Shown: positions 9,753-18,982 of the stretch, in pieces
Position numbering within the stretch: the first letter of the stretch is position 1
Layout of the letters: each line of letters starts with the position of its first letter
Assembly (NCBI GenBank): GCA_907163375.1
Contig: CAJQUW010012972.1
Span: forward strand, 186,001 to 250,000
DNA: 64,000 bases
Origin: Prostheceraeus crozeri
Lineage: Eukaryota; Platyhelminthes; Polycladida; Euryleptidae
Direction of reading: 5' to 3'
The notes under the pieces: model-generated
Told to the model about the DNA's origin: nothing
The model's input: only the letters and a program-made list of their open reading frames with translations
The model's database searches: none
Made by a program: the position numbers and the translations under genes

Positions 9753-11038
9753 ATGGAGTGTAAAACTTCTGGCTTTTGTTTGTTTGATCAACAAGCAATA
9801 CAGACAGATATTCTTAGTTCAAGTATTGTAGATTATCACCCACGTACAGCTGAGAATACTGGCCCATTTGAATTTGCTATTCCTGGCGCTAGCGATGATC
9901 ACATTGATTTGAGTTATGCGATGGTTAATGTGAGGTTTAGAATTCAACAAGAAGATGGAACTAAAATTGCACATAATGCACATAAAGTTGGTCTGAACAA
10001 TTTACCGCTGGCTACATTATTTCGCGATGTTTCTCTAACTATTGGAGAGCAACAGGTGGAAGGTGGTCAAAGCGATTATCCCTATAAAGCATATTTGAAT
10101 GCTCTATCACAGTTTCATCCAGCAGCTCAAAACAGTCATATGGAAGCAATGGAATGGTATAGAGATCAATCATCACTATTTGATAGTGAGACAAACACTG
10201 GTTTTGTAAAGCGATCTGCTTTGATTAAAGATAGTAAAGTATGTCAGCTATATGGTCCACTTAATTTAGACTTCTTCAGACAATCAAAATTTTTACTCTG
10301 TAATACCAGTATGCGACTCAAACTTACATTGAATGAGCCTGAATTTTTGTTGAATGAATTTTCTTCAGTTGTGAAATTTAAAATTCATGTGGAAGATATT
10401 TCAGTATACATTCGTCGAGTGGTGGCTAATCCAAGTGTAATTAGAGGACATGCTGAGGGTCTTAACCGCGACAATGCCATTTATCCCATTCGACATACAA
10501 AGCTTCTCACATTTACTATTCCAAAAGATCAAAAGAGTTTTATGAAAGATGGTCTTTTTCCATCGGAATCGCCAAAGCTCCTCATGGTAGCAATGATTGA
10601 AAATGAGGCATTCAATGGTAATGTCAAGAAGAATCCTTTCAACTTCAAACACAACAATTTAAGTGAAATTGCTTTGCGTGTAAATGGTGTTAGTCATCCT
10701 GGTCCACCCTATAAACCAGATTTTACTTTACTTCTTATCAATTTCTGCGGAGTTATGTTGATTATATGAATGTTTTTGGCTTTTACAACACAGACGATAC
10801 CAACGGACTCAGAATGAAAGAGTTTAAAAATGGATATACTATTTATGCATTTGATTTGACTGCTGACAGTGATATTAGTGCACCTCATCGTCAAGCTAAC
10901 GTTCCTCATAATATTCGCTTGGATCTGGAGTTCAAAACAACGCTACCGGAGACGATCAATGTATTAATTTATGCAGTCTTCGATTCAAGTATTGAAATAA
11001 CTAAGTATCGGGACGTGATTCTTCACTATAATCGCTAA
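9753..11038 (+). pseudogene. Major capsid protein, double jelly-roll (Polinton A), broken
   Basis: Closely similar to the intact 425-residue protein at 53143-54420. It starts MECKTSGFCLFDQQ and keeps the segments QVEGGQSDYPYK, CQLYGPLNLDFFRQ and VNGVSHPGPPYKPD. This protein family (annotated in many invertebrates as F54H12.2-like) is recognised as the Polinton hexon. Broken. Its stop overlaps the protease start (TAATG). Confidence 0.8.
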
Positions 11039-11499
11039 TGAGTTGGTTGAATGCTGACGGTATTAAGACTAAAGTGCAGCGTAATACAGATGAAGGTACG
11101 TTGAAAGCTTTTGATAATGTCTATTCGCTAGATACCTTACTGACTACAGTAAAACAGTATCCCATTTTTATCGTATTGAACACTCATTCACAGAATTTGG
11201 AAGGTGAGCATTGGAAAGCTATCTTTATTGGAAAAGACAGACGTGGTGAATTATTTGACTCTCTTGCTCAACCTCCGAATATACCAACACAGCAGTGGTT
11301 GAGAAAGCATACTCGTCAATATCAACGAAATGAGCGCATACTGCAACATCCACTTTCATCAACTTGTGGTGCTTTCGTATTGTACTCCATTTTAAAACGT
11401 TTACATGTACACCAATTTAAATCTATTATTCAAAAGTTTTCATGTAATCCATCTTCTAATGAAAAGATGATTTGTATGTTGTATAATGATTTGAAATAA
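11038..11499 (+). CDS. Adenain-like capsid maturation protease (Polinton A)
   Basis: 153 residues. The catalytic set is readable: His in EHWKAIF, Asp/Glu in GELFDS, Gln in RILQHP and Cys in SSTCGAFVLY, in the order of adenovirus protease and Ulp1-type C48 peptidases. It starts one base into the MCP stop (TAATG). Nearly identical in layout to 52682-53143. The frame looks whole. Confidence 0.85.
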   Translation: MSWLNADGIKTKVQRNTDEGTLKAFDNVYSLDTLLTTVKQYPIFIVLNTHSQNLEGEHWKAIFIGKDRRGELFDSLAQPPNIPTQQWLRKHTRQYQRNERILQHPLSSTCGAFVLYSILKRLHVHQFKSIIQKFSCNPSSNEKMICMLYNDLK

Positions 11500-11528
11500 A
11501 AAACATCATGCTGGCATAAAAATTGCTT

Positions 11529-11813
11529 TTATTTTACAATCCGTTGGTTATGTACATACTCGATTAGATAGTCTAGAGTCGTATCTGCTTGCATTTCAGA
11601 TTTCAGTCCGGTAATGATAACTTTACTATTATGAAAGATTGCAACATGTACAGGTAACCAGCAACTAATGAGAGCCGCGGGAAATAGTTCTGGTTCATAA
11701 CACAAATTGAAACTGCTGGTATGAATCTTTAAAAACGATACATCTTCACTCAATTGAGTAGAGATCACCATATTGTCCACAGTCAGATTCGACATCAACA
11801 GAAATGACTGCAT
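11529..11813 (-). pseudogene. TBP-like protein, second repeat only (Polinton A)
   Basis: A minus-strand frame containing SNLTVDNMV, CYEPELFPAALI and HNSKVIITGLKS, which match the second repeat of TATA-binding proteins (consensus YEPELFPGLIY, SGKVVLTGAK). The complete two-repeat version is at 52110-52655 in Polinton C. It is convergent with the protease gene. The A copy lacks a full first repeat. Confidence 0.75.
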
Positions 11814-12725
11814 TCTTAGCTCTTAATGTTTTTGGAAGATTGAAGGAGCCTCGACCACGGTAATTTTCTAATAGAGTAATTTTAAACTTGGCAGATTCTA
11901 TACCATCAAAAATTAGACAACTATCGCGCTCGTTAAATTTATCAATATTTGATTTTAGTCCTTGTATGTGAAAATTTAACCAAGCTTCTTTATCGACTAC
12001 CTCTGTAGCAGGAGAGGAGGGTATGCAAAACACCAACCTCTGTACTATTTCACCAGTATGATAATCAACTTTAACATATTTTATTTTAAGGTAGATGAGC
12101 GCTTTTATTCTGAACTGCTCTAAATTATGAAAGAGCACATCTATCAATGTTGAATTTTGATGGAACCACTCCGGAAAATTAGCAATAGTTTCTGAGGATT
12201 CCATATGGTAATTTCTCACTACATTATTGAGCGATACTTCAGTTAGTCGAATAGAGGAGGAGCTGTTGCTATAACTATCATTTGTGTGTGTGTGGTGAAG
12301 TCTATGTGAAGATAATTCAAAGCCTGTTTCAAAAGATTGGAAACAAAAGTCACAAATAAAGGAGACATGTTGAATAGAATCATCCTCACCTCGGGAGATT
12401 GATGATGGTTTGGGTTGACACACACGTTGTCTGATGTGTCGGGTGAGATCGCGCTTCCTCGTAAAGATATGCCCACAATCAGCACATGTTTTGGATTTTT
12501 CCTGCGACTGCGCACTTGAGTTGGAGCTGTCATCATCTGGAGGAGAAATCATTCTGTCATCTCTATTGAAGTCATAGTTTATTTTTACAACCTATCTTCA
12601 TTCAACAGTTGTAAAGCTTCCTCGAGAAGGGAGGCTTTGATTATGAAGTAGATGCCTGAAATTGAGAAAGATGCTATTAACCTAACGGTTAAGGGAGATG
12701 AGTGATGAAATCTTTAACTTACCAT
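11746..12725 (-). pseudogene. DNA polymerase B, N-terminal remnant (Polinton A)
   Basis: Keeps the C2H2 zinc finger CADCGHIFTRKRDLTRHI, a second finger (FICDFCFQSFETG) and the following domain (PSSPATEVVDKEAWLNFHIQ) seen in the Polinton C polymerase. The leader has the same ATG-plus-intron layout, with the start codon at 12723-12725 next to a GTAAGT donor. The polymerase core is absent, so this element cannot copy itself with its own enzyme. Broken. Confidence 0.8.
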
Positions 12726-12892
12726 TTCAACGAAATTAAGTCAAAATCTGATACTTTGATAGTCAGAATGTAGCAATTGACTCAAACCAAAATAGGGCGC
12801 GTCAGAAACGTTAGAATATATTTGAGTGGAGAGAAATATTCACTTAGCGTTAATACGTCTCAAATATCGAATGAAATCTAGACTATTTTTCC

Positions 12893-12960
12893 CTTTTATA
12901 TACTCCAATACTCAACATTCATTGGCTATTCATTTTGATTGGTTGCTTGCTTATACTTAA
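12893..12960. promoter_or_regulatory. Divergent CCAAT/TATA promoter (Polinton A)
   Basis: A minus-strand TATATAAAAG lies at about 12893-12902 and two ATTGG (inverted CCAAT) at about 12921 and 12938. A plus-side TTATACTTAAG lies at about 12951. It separates the polymerase remnant from the gene at 13000. The equivalent site in Polinton C is 44021-44085, with the same CCAAT/TATACTTAAG pairing. Confidence 0.6.
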
Positions 12961-12999
12961 GCACTAAGAAATAAAGTTTATGGCATACATTTCAAAGTC

Positions 13000-13416
13000 A
13001 TGGATTCGCCATCAACTCTCTCGCGTGAATCACCAGTGTCTGCATCAAGCATGCCAACTTGTCCTCCCGCTCCGAAAAAGGCAAAGGTGGAGAAGCAGAG
13101 AAGGCTGGATGATATTCCAAAGTTGGAATTACCATCTCTAACGGAGCAAGAAGAGTTAGAAATGATTTATGTGCGATGGAAATACCTGCTTTACAATCAG
13201 GAAGACGTAAAAACGGAAACTGACATTAACCTTCTCCATGATATACGGAGATGGTACAGTCCATCATCCCAACCCCGGAATGGAGTGGAATGGAACTACA
13301 TCTATGGTGTGTTGGTCGCGGCAGAAGATCGATTAAGGCAGTTGAAGTGCAACTGCAGTGGTTGTGAGAATTTATGGGACAATGTGACTTCCGAGGAACT
13401 TTTGAAATATTTGTAA
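13000..13416 (+). CDS. Accessory protein, APKKAKVEK family (Polinton A)
   Basis: 138 residues, homologous to 43527-43964 in Polinton C. Shared features are a Ser/Pro/Thr-rich head, PKKAKVEK (resembling a nuclear localisation signal), an Arg-Trp-Lys-Tyr-Leu block, WYSPSSQPR and a Cys-rich C-terminus (CNCSGCENLW, EELLKYL). It is followed by AATAAA at about 13421, so polyadenylation is likely. Unknown function; nuclear by its basic patch. Confidence 0.6.
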   Translation: MDSPSTLSRESPVSASSMPTCPPAPKKAKVEKQRRLDDIPKLELPSLTEQEELEMIYVRWKYLLYNQEDVKTETDINLLHDIRRWYSPSSQPRNGVEWNYIYGVLVAAEDRLRQLKCNCSGCENLWDNVTSEELLKYL

Positions 13417-13674
13417 ATTTCTTAATAAATGTTTATTTGCTTCATCTGTCTGTTTTCACTTATTTCTGGGTAATGTAGCATACATAATCATTAACATTAT
13501 AGTGAAAATCTGATCATTTAACAGCTCAGTATAAATCATACCAGTTGATGATGGATACAATCATTTTTTCCTAAGTACTACCTCTATCACTGAGGATAAA
13601 TGATAAAGGGATTGAATATCAAAAACAGAGACATGTAGTTCTTTAGATTTATTTACAATTGAAGCACATATACT
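13417..13674. other. Intergenic, polyadenylation signals on both sides
   Basis: AATAAA follows the plus gene near 13421. The minus gene reading from 13914 has a reverse AATAAA near 13650. No gene seen between these convergent ends. Confidence 0.5.
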
Positions 13675-13914
13675 TTATAGCGAGGATAAGTCAAGTGGAA
13701 GAACCTTTAAGTCAATGTAGACTTTGTAGCACCTTGGACGTTTAGGGGCATCTGGAGCTCTTCTCACGCGCGTTGTTTTCGGTGTCCACCCTTCATCTAT
13801 CCAGACAATTCTTACAGTCTTACCTTTGTCGCAAGTCTCCCTCTGATCACACTTGTCTTCATCACGCCACTCATCGACGATCACAAAATTACATGGTCTT
13901 TCTGAGTTTGTCAT
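13675..13914 (-). CDS. Accessory protein, WTPxTTR family (Polinton A, copy 1)
   Basis: 79 residues: an acidic VDEWRDEDKCDQ stretch, then IVWIDEGWTPKTTRVRRAPD and a YKVYIDLKVLPLD tail. Homologous to 42325-42576 in Polinton C and to the truncated copy at 14077. The charge split, acidic then basic, suggests a small protein-binding module. Function unknown. Confidence 0.6.
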   Translation of the reverse strand: MTNSERPCNFVIVDEWRDEDKCDQRETCDKGKTVRIVWIDEGWTPKTTRVRRAPDAPKRPRCYKVYIDLKVLPLDLSSL

Positions 13915-13998
13915 CTTGGCGTGCTAGTTCGTATAATGTGAATAAGAGTGCAACAATCTTCCGACTATGTAGTCTTCATCTAAATTAGAATCATTCTG

Positions 13999-14040
13999 AT
14001 TGGTTGTTGAGGAATTCATTGTTGAAAAACATATAAAAGT
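13999..14040 (+). promoter_or_regulatory. CCAAT/TATA promoter of the 14077 gene
   Basis: Inverted CCAAT (GATTGGTTGTTGA) at about 13998 and CATATAAAAG at 14030-14039, 37 bp before the ATG. The Polinton C counterpart reads GATTCGCTGTTGAGCAATTC with CTATATAAG at 42276-42284. Confidence 0.6.
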
Positions 14041-14076
14041 CAGAAAATTGAAACATTTCTTATTCTTATCTATCTC

Positions 14077-14256
14077 ATGATGGAAGGTACATCTCCCGCC
14101 TTAGAGATCTTCAACAAAATCTTTGAAGTAGTCGACGAGTGGGATGAAGAATGTGATCAGAAGGAGACTTGCGATAAAGACAAGATTGTGCAAGTTGTGT
14201 GGAGTAATGGTGATTTTACACCAAAAACAACGCGCGTGAGAAGAGCCCCAGGGGCC
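14077..14256 (+). pseudogene. Accessory protein, WTPxTTR family (copy 2), cut short
   Basis: Matches the 13675-13914 protein up to the RRAP motif. The similarity then stops at the left end of the foreign DNA that also contains Polinton B. It is a second copy of the family inside one element, in the opposite orientation to copy 1. Confidence 0.6.
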
Positions 14257-14410
14257 GTATGCCAGAACAACCCCTAACTTAGGATTTGCCTAAGTTAGGG
14301 GAAAAATCCTAAGTGGTATGCTTGAACGTCACCCCTAAGTCACTTAGGAAAAAAATCTTAGGGGATCGCTGGGGGTACCTAAGTTAGGGTTAGGGGGTGT
14401 TGGTATGCTG
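14256..14410 (+). repeat. Palindrome-rich insertion end, MITE-like
   Basis: Begins GGGGCCGTATGCCAGAAC and contains several short inverted units of CCTAAGTTAGGGG and CCCCTAACTTAGG type, with GGTATGCT phrases. It looks like the left end of a DNA transposon or MITE inserted in the accessory gene. I could not find a matching right end near 34150, so the family is unassigned. Confidence 0.45.
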
Positions 14411-14705
14411 AAACAAAGTTATGAAAAAATCCTAGGAATTAAATCACAAAATCTTGACAAAATCTGGGAGAACTTAGACCCTCCCCTAAGTCAGGAAATA
14501 TATATCAATTCTTCAACAAATTTTCTGTATGGACTAAATCAGTCAAACCTATTCAATAGTGGTTTAGGTTCACTTTTATTTAACAGGTATATAGTGCCTA
14601 TGTTCATTTCCTAACAATTTTTTGACGATTTACCCTGTATGTAAAGGCTTTTGATTACGATGACACTTACTATCTGTCAGATAATTATTGTAGGCTATCA
14701 ACGAC

Positions 14706-15317
14706 AGTAGTATATAGTGTGACATCCGGCGCGACGCTTCGCTTCGCTTTGCTTCGCTTCGCTTGCGCCGGATGTCACACTTTTGCGGGTTTTTTCAAAA
14801 AAATCAAAATTTCAAAATTTCAAAAATTTAGGTAGACTTCAAATTTCACGTGGCCGAAGGCCGAAGGGCGAAAATTTAAGCGTTTTTAAAAATACCCAAT
14901 TTTTCAAATTTTTCAAAATCTTAAAATTTGAGAATTACAATTTTCTCCCCCGCTTAAATCATGACCGTTGCAGGACACCGAAAAAATCATAAAAGTTAAG
15001 AATCTCAAAATTTGTGAATTACAATTTTCTCGCTTAAATCATGACCGTTTCAGGTCATGTAAAACCGGACACCGAAAATCATAAAAGTTGAGAATTTCAA
15101 ATTCATGAATTTTATCCATCTTTTAGGTTTTTAAAATATAACATGTGACTAAAAATATTTCTTTAAAAATGGAAGAAACAAAAGTGGATGAAACCGCAAG
15201 AATATATCCTTCATTATCATATGAAATGGATATTGCAAAACACAAAGATAGAGTACGTTATATGAAAGATAAGGAATCGCAATTATTACTTAGATTAGAA
15301 CATTATAATAAATTAAG
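14706..15317 (+). repeat. Left TIR of Polinton B
   Basis: 612 bp, inverted copy at 32206-32817. Within it a 16-bp perfect inverted repeat (14717-14732 with 14765-14780, GTGTGACATCCGGCGC) flanks a GCTTC-repeat spacer, so each element end can fold on itself. The inner ~150 bp is the start of a gene (see 31704-32354). Confidence 0.9.
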
Positions 15318-15424
15318 AATGTGACACAAGGCGTTGGAGCATGTTTAACAATTTCTTTAGGCGCTCTCACTATTGTCATTTCATCTGGCGTTCTTACAAT
15401 TCCACTAGTTGCTGCAGCTTTGTG
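15168..15424 (+). pseudogene. Partial second copy of the membrane-protein gene at the B left end
   Basis: From 15168 the sequence equals the start of the gene at 31704-32354, as part of the TIR. From about 15318 it still resembles that gene (ITLISLGALTIVISSGV-like) but at lower identity, with mainly silent differences. The change in identity marks the inner edge of the homogenised TIR. Confidence 0.65.
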
Positions 15425-15568
15425 ATACAATTAGATTTTAGTTGTACGTTAGGGAAGTTGTTTTAATTCAAGCACGTCAGCACAATCACATGACGCCAAA
15501 GCATCTGGCAGCTGTTTTCAATTCTCTCTCTCTTCCGTGTGCGCTAGAAAGCAAAGTTCTCATTTGCA

Positions 15569-16267
15569 ATGTCTTCCGTCAGCAAACTAGAGAGAGAATT
15601 TTGTTGCTTCGTGGATCAAGTTGTGCCTCTTATTTCACCAGACCATCTGGATTTCTTCAAAACGATAACAGCAAATTTTATCAATGAATCACTAAGAAAA
15701 AAACAGAAGACGAGTGGAAACGAAGAAGATAAAAAGAGAGAAGTGTTTGAAATAATCCGAGATTCATTCAAGGATGTTGACAGCAGCAATTTACCTGTAT
15801 TTCTCGAGAAAAAGGATATTATAAGTCCATCATCGTGCATATCTTCATTGAATAAACTCATTGGTTTTGAGAAAATTACACATCGGAATCTTCTACGCTG
15901 CTATGTTTTACAAGGAGAAGTGCTTCAGCGACTGAAGTTATTGTCTAAAATGAATTATACAAAATTCGTGAAAGAGTTGAATGAGACTCATAACATTAAA
16001 TTTTCACGTTCATATATAACATTATTAATCAAATTGTTCAAAATGTCAAGACATTATCCAAATTTAGCTAGTTCCTCCTTATCAATTCATTTTGTGATGA
16101 AGCATTTTACATATCTGGAAGATTTCATTGATCATGAGAAAGAAGAAGAAAAGCGAAGATTAGCAGAATCCATATTTGATTCACCCAATGTGCAACAAAC
16201 TGAACAACAACCTACTGGTCTAACGCAGGAATTTGAAGACTTGGAAATGTTGGACTCTACTTCATAA
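15569..16267 (+). CDS. Unknown 232-residue protein, possible helix-turn-helix (Polinton B)
   Basis: Helical by composition, with no transmembrane segment. The middle part, around LLSKMNYTKFVKELNE and FSRSYITLLIKLFK, has the spacing of a helix-turn-helix. The C-terminus is acidic and Gln-rich. First plus-strand gene after the left TIR. A regulatory or replication-associated role would fit its position, but I recognise no family. Confidence 0.5.
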   Translation: MSSVSKLEREFCCFVDQVVPLISPDHLDFFKTITANFINESLRKKQKTSGNEEDKKREVFEIIRDSFKDVDSSNLPVFLEKKDIISPSSCISSLNKLIGFEKITHRNLLRCYVLQGEVLQRLKLLSKMNYTKFVKELNETHNIKFSRSYITLLIKLFKMSRHYPNLASSSLSIHFVMKHFTYLEDFIDHEKEEEKRRLAESIFDSPNVQQTEQQPTGLTQEFEDLEMLDSTS

Positions 16268-16430
16268 GTAACAAGTAGTAACATTTATTGCAACTTATTT
16301 GAGTGCAGACTGAAAAGTGACAACAGTGTTGGCAATTTGGATTTCTGTTTTTCATATAAATGTTGGACTCTACTTCATAAGTAACAAGTAGTAACATTTA
16401 TTGCAACTTATTTGAGTGCAGACTGAAAAA
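16248..16430 (+). repeat. Tandem duplication upstream of the B protease gene
   Basis: A ~70-bp phrase beginning ATGTTGGACTCTACTTC and ending GAGTGCAGACTGAAAA occurs at about 16247 and again at about 16361. The period is about 114 bp. The first copy overlaps the end of the preceding gene, so that gene's tail and leader were copied together, possibly giving the protease its own upstream region. Confidence 0.8.
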
Positions 16431-16465
16431 TGACATTTTCAAATTGGATTTTTGTTTCATTTAAA

Positions 16466-16888
16466 ATGACTGACCTGATCGAGTTTTTTAAATTATATGG
16501 AACAGACACAACAACGAATTTTGATCTAAAGAAAATCGCACATCAATTGGGAATAAAGAATTTTCATGTCCTAATGAGAGACGAATTACAATTGATCAAA
16601 AATAGGCTAACTGTAAATTTCATAACGAATCTTCACACTTCAGACCAAAACGGCGTACATTGGTCAGCAGGTATCTTTAGTAAAAACGGAGATAATTATT
16701 ATTTTGACTCATACGGGCTTCCACCTACGAATGAAGTAAGAGCAATACTTGGCAATGGAATTTATAATACATTTCAAATTCAAAAACCGGGAACAACTTA
16801 TTGTGGTCAATTATGTCTTTATGTTTTATTTAAATTGCAAGAAGGAGTGCCATTTCTTGATATTATGTTAGAATTGAACGAACCGTAG
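16466..16888 (+). CDS. Adenain-like protease (Polinton B)
   Basis: 140 residues from the preferred start MTDLIEFFK; the 12 residues before it look like untranslated leader. The catalytic set is His65 (GVHWSAG), Asp81 (YYFDSYG), Gln104 or Gln106 and Cys113 (TTYCGQLCLY), in the order of adenovirus protease. It would cleave capsid precursors inside the particle. It is transcribed opposite to the capsid genes. Confidence 0.85.
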   Translation: MTDLIEFFKLYGTDTTTNFDLKKIAHQLGIKNFHVLMRDELQLIKNRLTVNFITNLHTSDQNGVHWSAGIFSKNGDNYYFDSYGLPPTNEVRAILGNGIYNTFQIQKPGTTYCGQLCLYVLFKLQEGVPFLDIMLELNEP

Positions 16889-16925
16889 GTTCTATGGCTA
16901 CGCCTAATAATAATAATAATGATAA

Positions 16926-18230
16926 TTAAAAATCAGTTCGTTGTAATTCATTTTGATAAAAACGGCCTCTGATATCCTCATTATCTAAATCTTTAATTTC
17001 ATAAGTAAACGGATAACTTTGATTTATTTTACAAATTTCAAATATCTCTTTCGTCCAGTATCCGACGAAGCCCTTTTCAAATTTGTTCTTATATTTAAAT
17101 ATTCTAACTCTATCTCCAATTTTAAATTTCGGCTTAAGTTTCTGCAAATTCGGATTACTCTCATTCGAATAATTATTTTCGAATATTTTCTTTCGTATTA
17201 AATCAGGGTCGTCAGAAGCATTCTTTGGAGTTTCTTCAATACCAGAATGAACTTTATTATTGTACTCTTCTACAATTCCTGGTAATATTTTTAACCATTT
17301 CTGATTTCTTTGCTCAGTAAATTTCTTGAATAATTTATTTTTTAACGTCCGATTGAATCTTTCTATCACTACGGCCTTCCCTGCATTTTCAGTTGAATAA
17401 ACAGTTTCAAATAGTGGCTGAACGTTTCGGTTATAAAATTCCGACCCTTTATCAACAAACAATTTTTTTGGCTTTCTCTTACTTTCTTTAAAGATTATTT
17501 CAAACGCATATTTAACTGAAAGACCACTTTTATTTTTTAAAGGCTTTACCCAAGCATATCGTGTATATAAATCTATAACGGTCAATGCGTATTTGTAGTC
17601 CCTTTCATTCGGCATATGAATAAGATCAGCACTCCAAATATCATCTTTATTAAATACTTTTACTTTTAATAAATATTTAGGCTTTCTATATTCTTTATGA
17701 ATTTCAGATGCATAAACGTCTGAATTATGATTTTCATTTAAACCCTGACCGAATAATATTTTAGCTTGTAAAGCTTTCTTAACAAACATTCTTTCAATTT
17801 TTTCTCTAAATGTAGGATTCTGAATACTATCTAATTCTTGAATCATCTTCTTATCAGCTGCATGACGAGAACTTAGATCATGATTTCGATAAGCTAAATC
17901 ATGCCTGTAAGCGGCGGCATCTACTCTATTTATTGGTTCTTCACCTGGTTTCGGATTATTATTCTCATCTAGTCTTATATCTAATCGAGTTCCTGGCCCA
18001 GTATATGAATGACCAGGAAGATGTTTTTCTTTCGAATATTTACTCCAAATAAATCCAGGAAAGTTATCTAATGTTTTTTGTATATCACCACCGAAGTGGT
18101 ATGGAACTTTGTTCTTGTCACCTCCAATATGCTGACAGTTTGAGTTTTTATTTTTGTTTAATAGATAATTCAATAAATCTAAATTAGAAATTTTTAATTT
18201 AGTTAAATTTTCGGAATTTGTAGAATTCAT
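16926..18230 (-). CDS. Phospholipase A2 domain fused to DDE integrase (Polinton B)
   Basis: 434 residues. Residues ~58-135 carry a parvovirus-type phospholipase A2 signature: calcium loop YTGPGTRLD (76-84) and the catalytic pair in AAAYRHDLAY (His110-Asp111). Residues ~190-330 are a retroviral-type integrase core with WSADLIHM (Asp202), FVDKGSEFYN (Asp260) and VIERFNRTLK (Glu290), followed by an SH3-like tail (FKIGDRVRI, GYWTKEIFEI). No chromodomain is seen, unlike in A/C. In parvoviruses this PLA2 breaches endosomal membrane. The single reading frame could be a true fusion or a precursor cleaved by the protease next door. Confidence 0.8.
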   Translation of the reverse strand: MNSTNSENLTKLKISNLDLLNYLLNKNKNSNCQHIGGDKNKVPYHFGGDIQKTLDNFPGFIWSKYSKEKHLPGHSYTGPGTRLDIRLDENNNPKPGEEPINRVDAAAYRHDLAYRNHDLSSRHAADKKMIQELDSIQNPTFREKIERMFVKKALQAKILFGQGLNENHNSDVYASEIHKEYRKPKYLLKVKVFNKDDIWSADLIHMPNERDYKYALTVIDLYTRYAWVKPLKNKSGLSVKYAFEIIFKESKRKPKKLFVDKGSEFYNRNVQPLFETVYSTENAGKAVVIERFNRTLKNKLFKKFTEQRNQKWLKILPGIVEEYNNKVHSGIEETPKNASDDPDLIRKKIFENNYSNESNPNLQKLKPKFKIGDRVRIFKYKNKFEKGFVGYWTKEIFEICKINQSYPFTYEIKDLDNEDIRGRFYQNELQRTDF

Positions 18231-18282
18231 TTTAAAAGATAAAATAAATGTTTTACCTTATGGACCAAAGGTCCTGAGGTTA

Positions 18283-18765
18283 TTACCGAATCATACTAGG
18301 ACTTAGATATATTCCAGAACCATCCTTAGTTTCTTTAATTTCAATTAAATCATCAACATTGTGGAGAATATTTTTAAGAACTCGTTTTCCTTCATCAACT
18401 AATTTTAATTTACTAATAAAATTATCTACTACTCCTTCGCCCCTAGCAACTTTCTCTAACTCTCTATTATGTCGTTTTTGTTCTTCTAATGCTGCCTTCT
18501 CTGATTTATTTTTATTTACTGCTTGGACAATACCAGCTGTCTCACCTGCAACACTTCCTGCAGCTGCTATGCCTCCTATTATTAGTGGAATTAATGGGAG
18601 AATTCCACCATTCTTTTCTTCTTGTAATTGAATATTCTCTATCATTGGTTTACTTATGTAATACTTTTTTTTATTAATAGTAATAGTTTTAGGGGTATTT
18701 TTGTCAACAATATTACGTAATTTTAATTCAACAGTTTTATTATTATTACTTTTCGCTTGCGACAT
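18283..18765 (-). CDS. Small protein with Gly/Ala/Ile-rich hydrophobic segment (Polinton B)
   Basis: 160 residues. Basic N-terminus, a hydrophobic segment rich in Ile, Pro and Gly (LPLIPLIIGGIAAAGSVAG), then a helical charged tail. This layout resembles minor capsid or membrane-lytic proteins of adenovirus-like particles (pVI or pX type). Located between MCP and integrase, in the same direction. By analogy, it would help particle entry or line the capsid interior. Confidence 0.55.
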   Translation of the reverse strand: MSQAKSNNNKTVELKLRNIVDKNTPKTITINKKKYYISKPMIENIQLQEEKNGGILPLIPLIIGGIAAAGSVAGETAGIVQAVNKNKSEKAALEEQKRHNRELEKVARGEGVVDNFISKLKLVDEGKRVLKNILHNVDDLIEIKETKDGSGIYLSPSMIR

Positions 18766-18982
18766 TTTTAATAAAAAAATTTTAAGTTATCAAAAATTTT
18801 AATCTATTCTAGTTATGAATAAATTATAAGTTAAGAATTTTTTTAATCTATTCTAGTTATGAAAAATTTTAAGTTACCAAAAATTTTAAGTTACCAAAAA
18901 TTTAATCTATTCTAGTTATGAAAAAATTAATTAATCGACTAAGTCTTGGGCTTTAACCTATCGGAGCGAAGCTCCTCTGGCT

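Noticed and set aside
14783-14992. A 69-residue frame repeated at 32531-32740
   Set aside because: It is the TIR of Polinton B translated; A/T-rich and without features.
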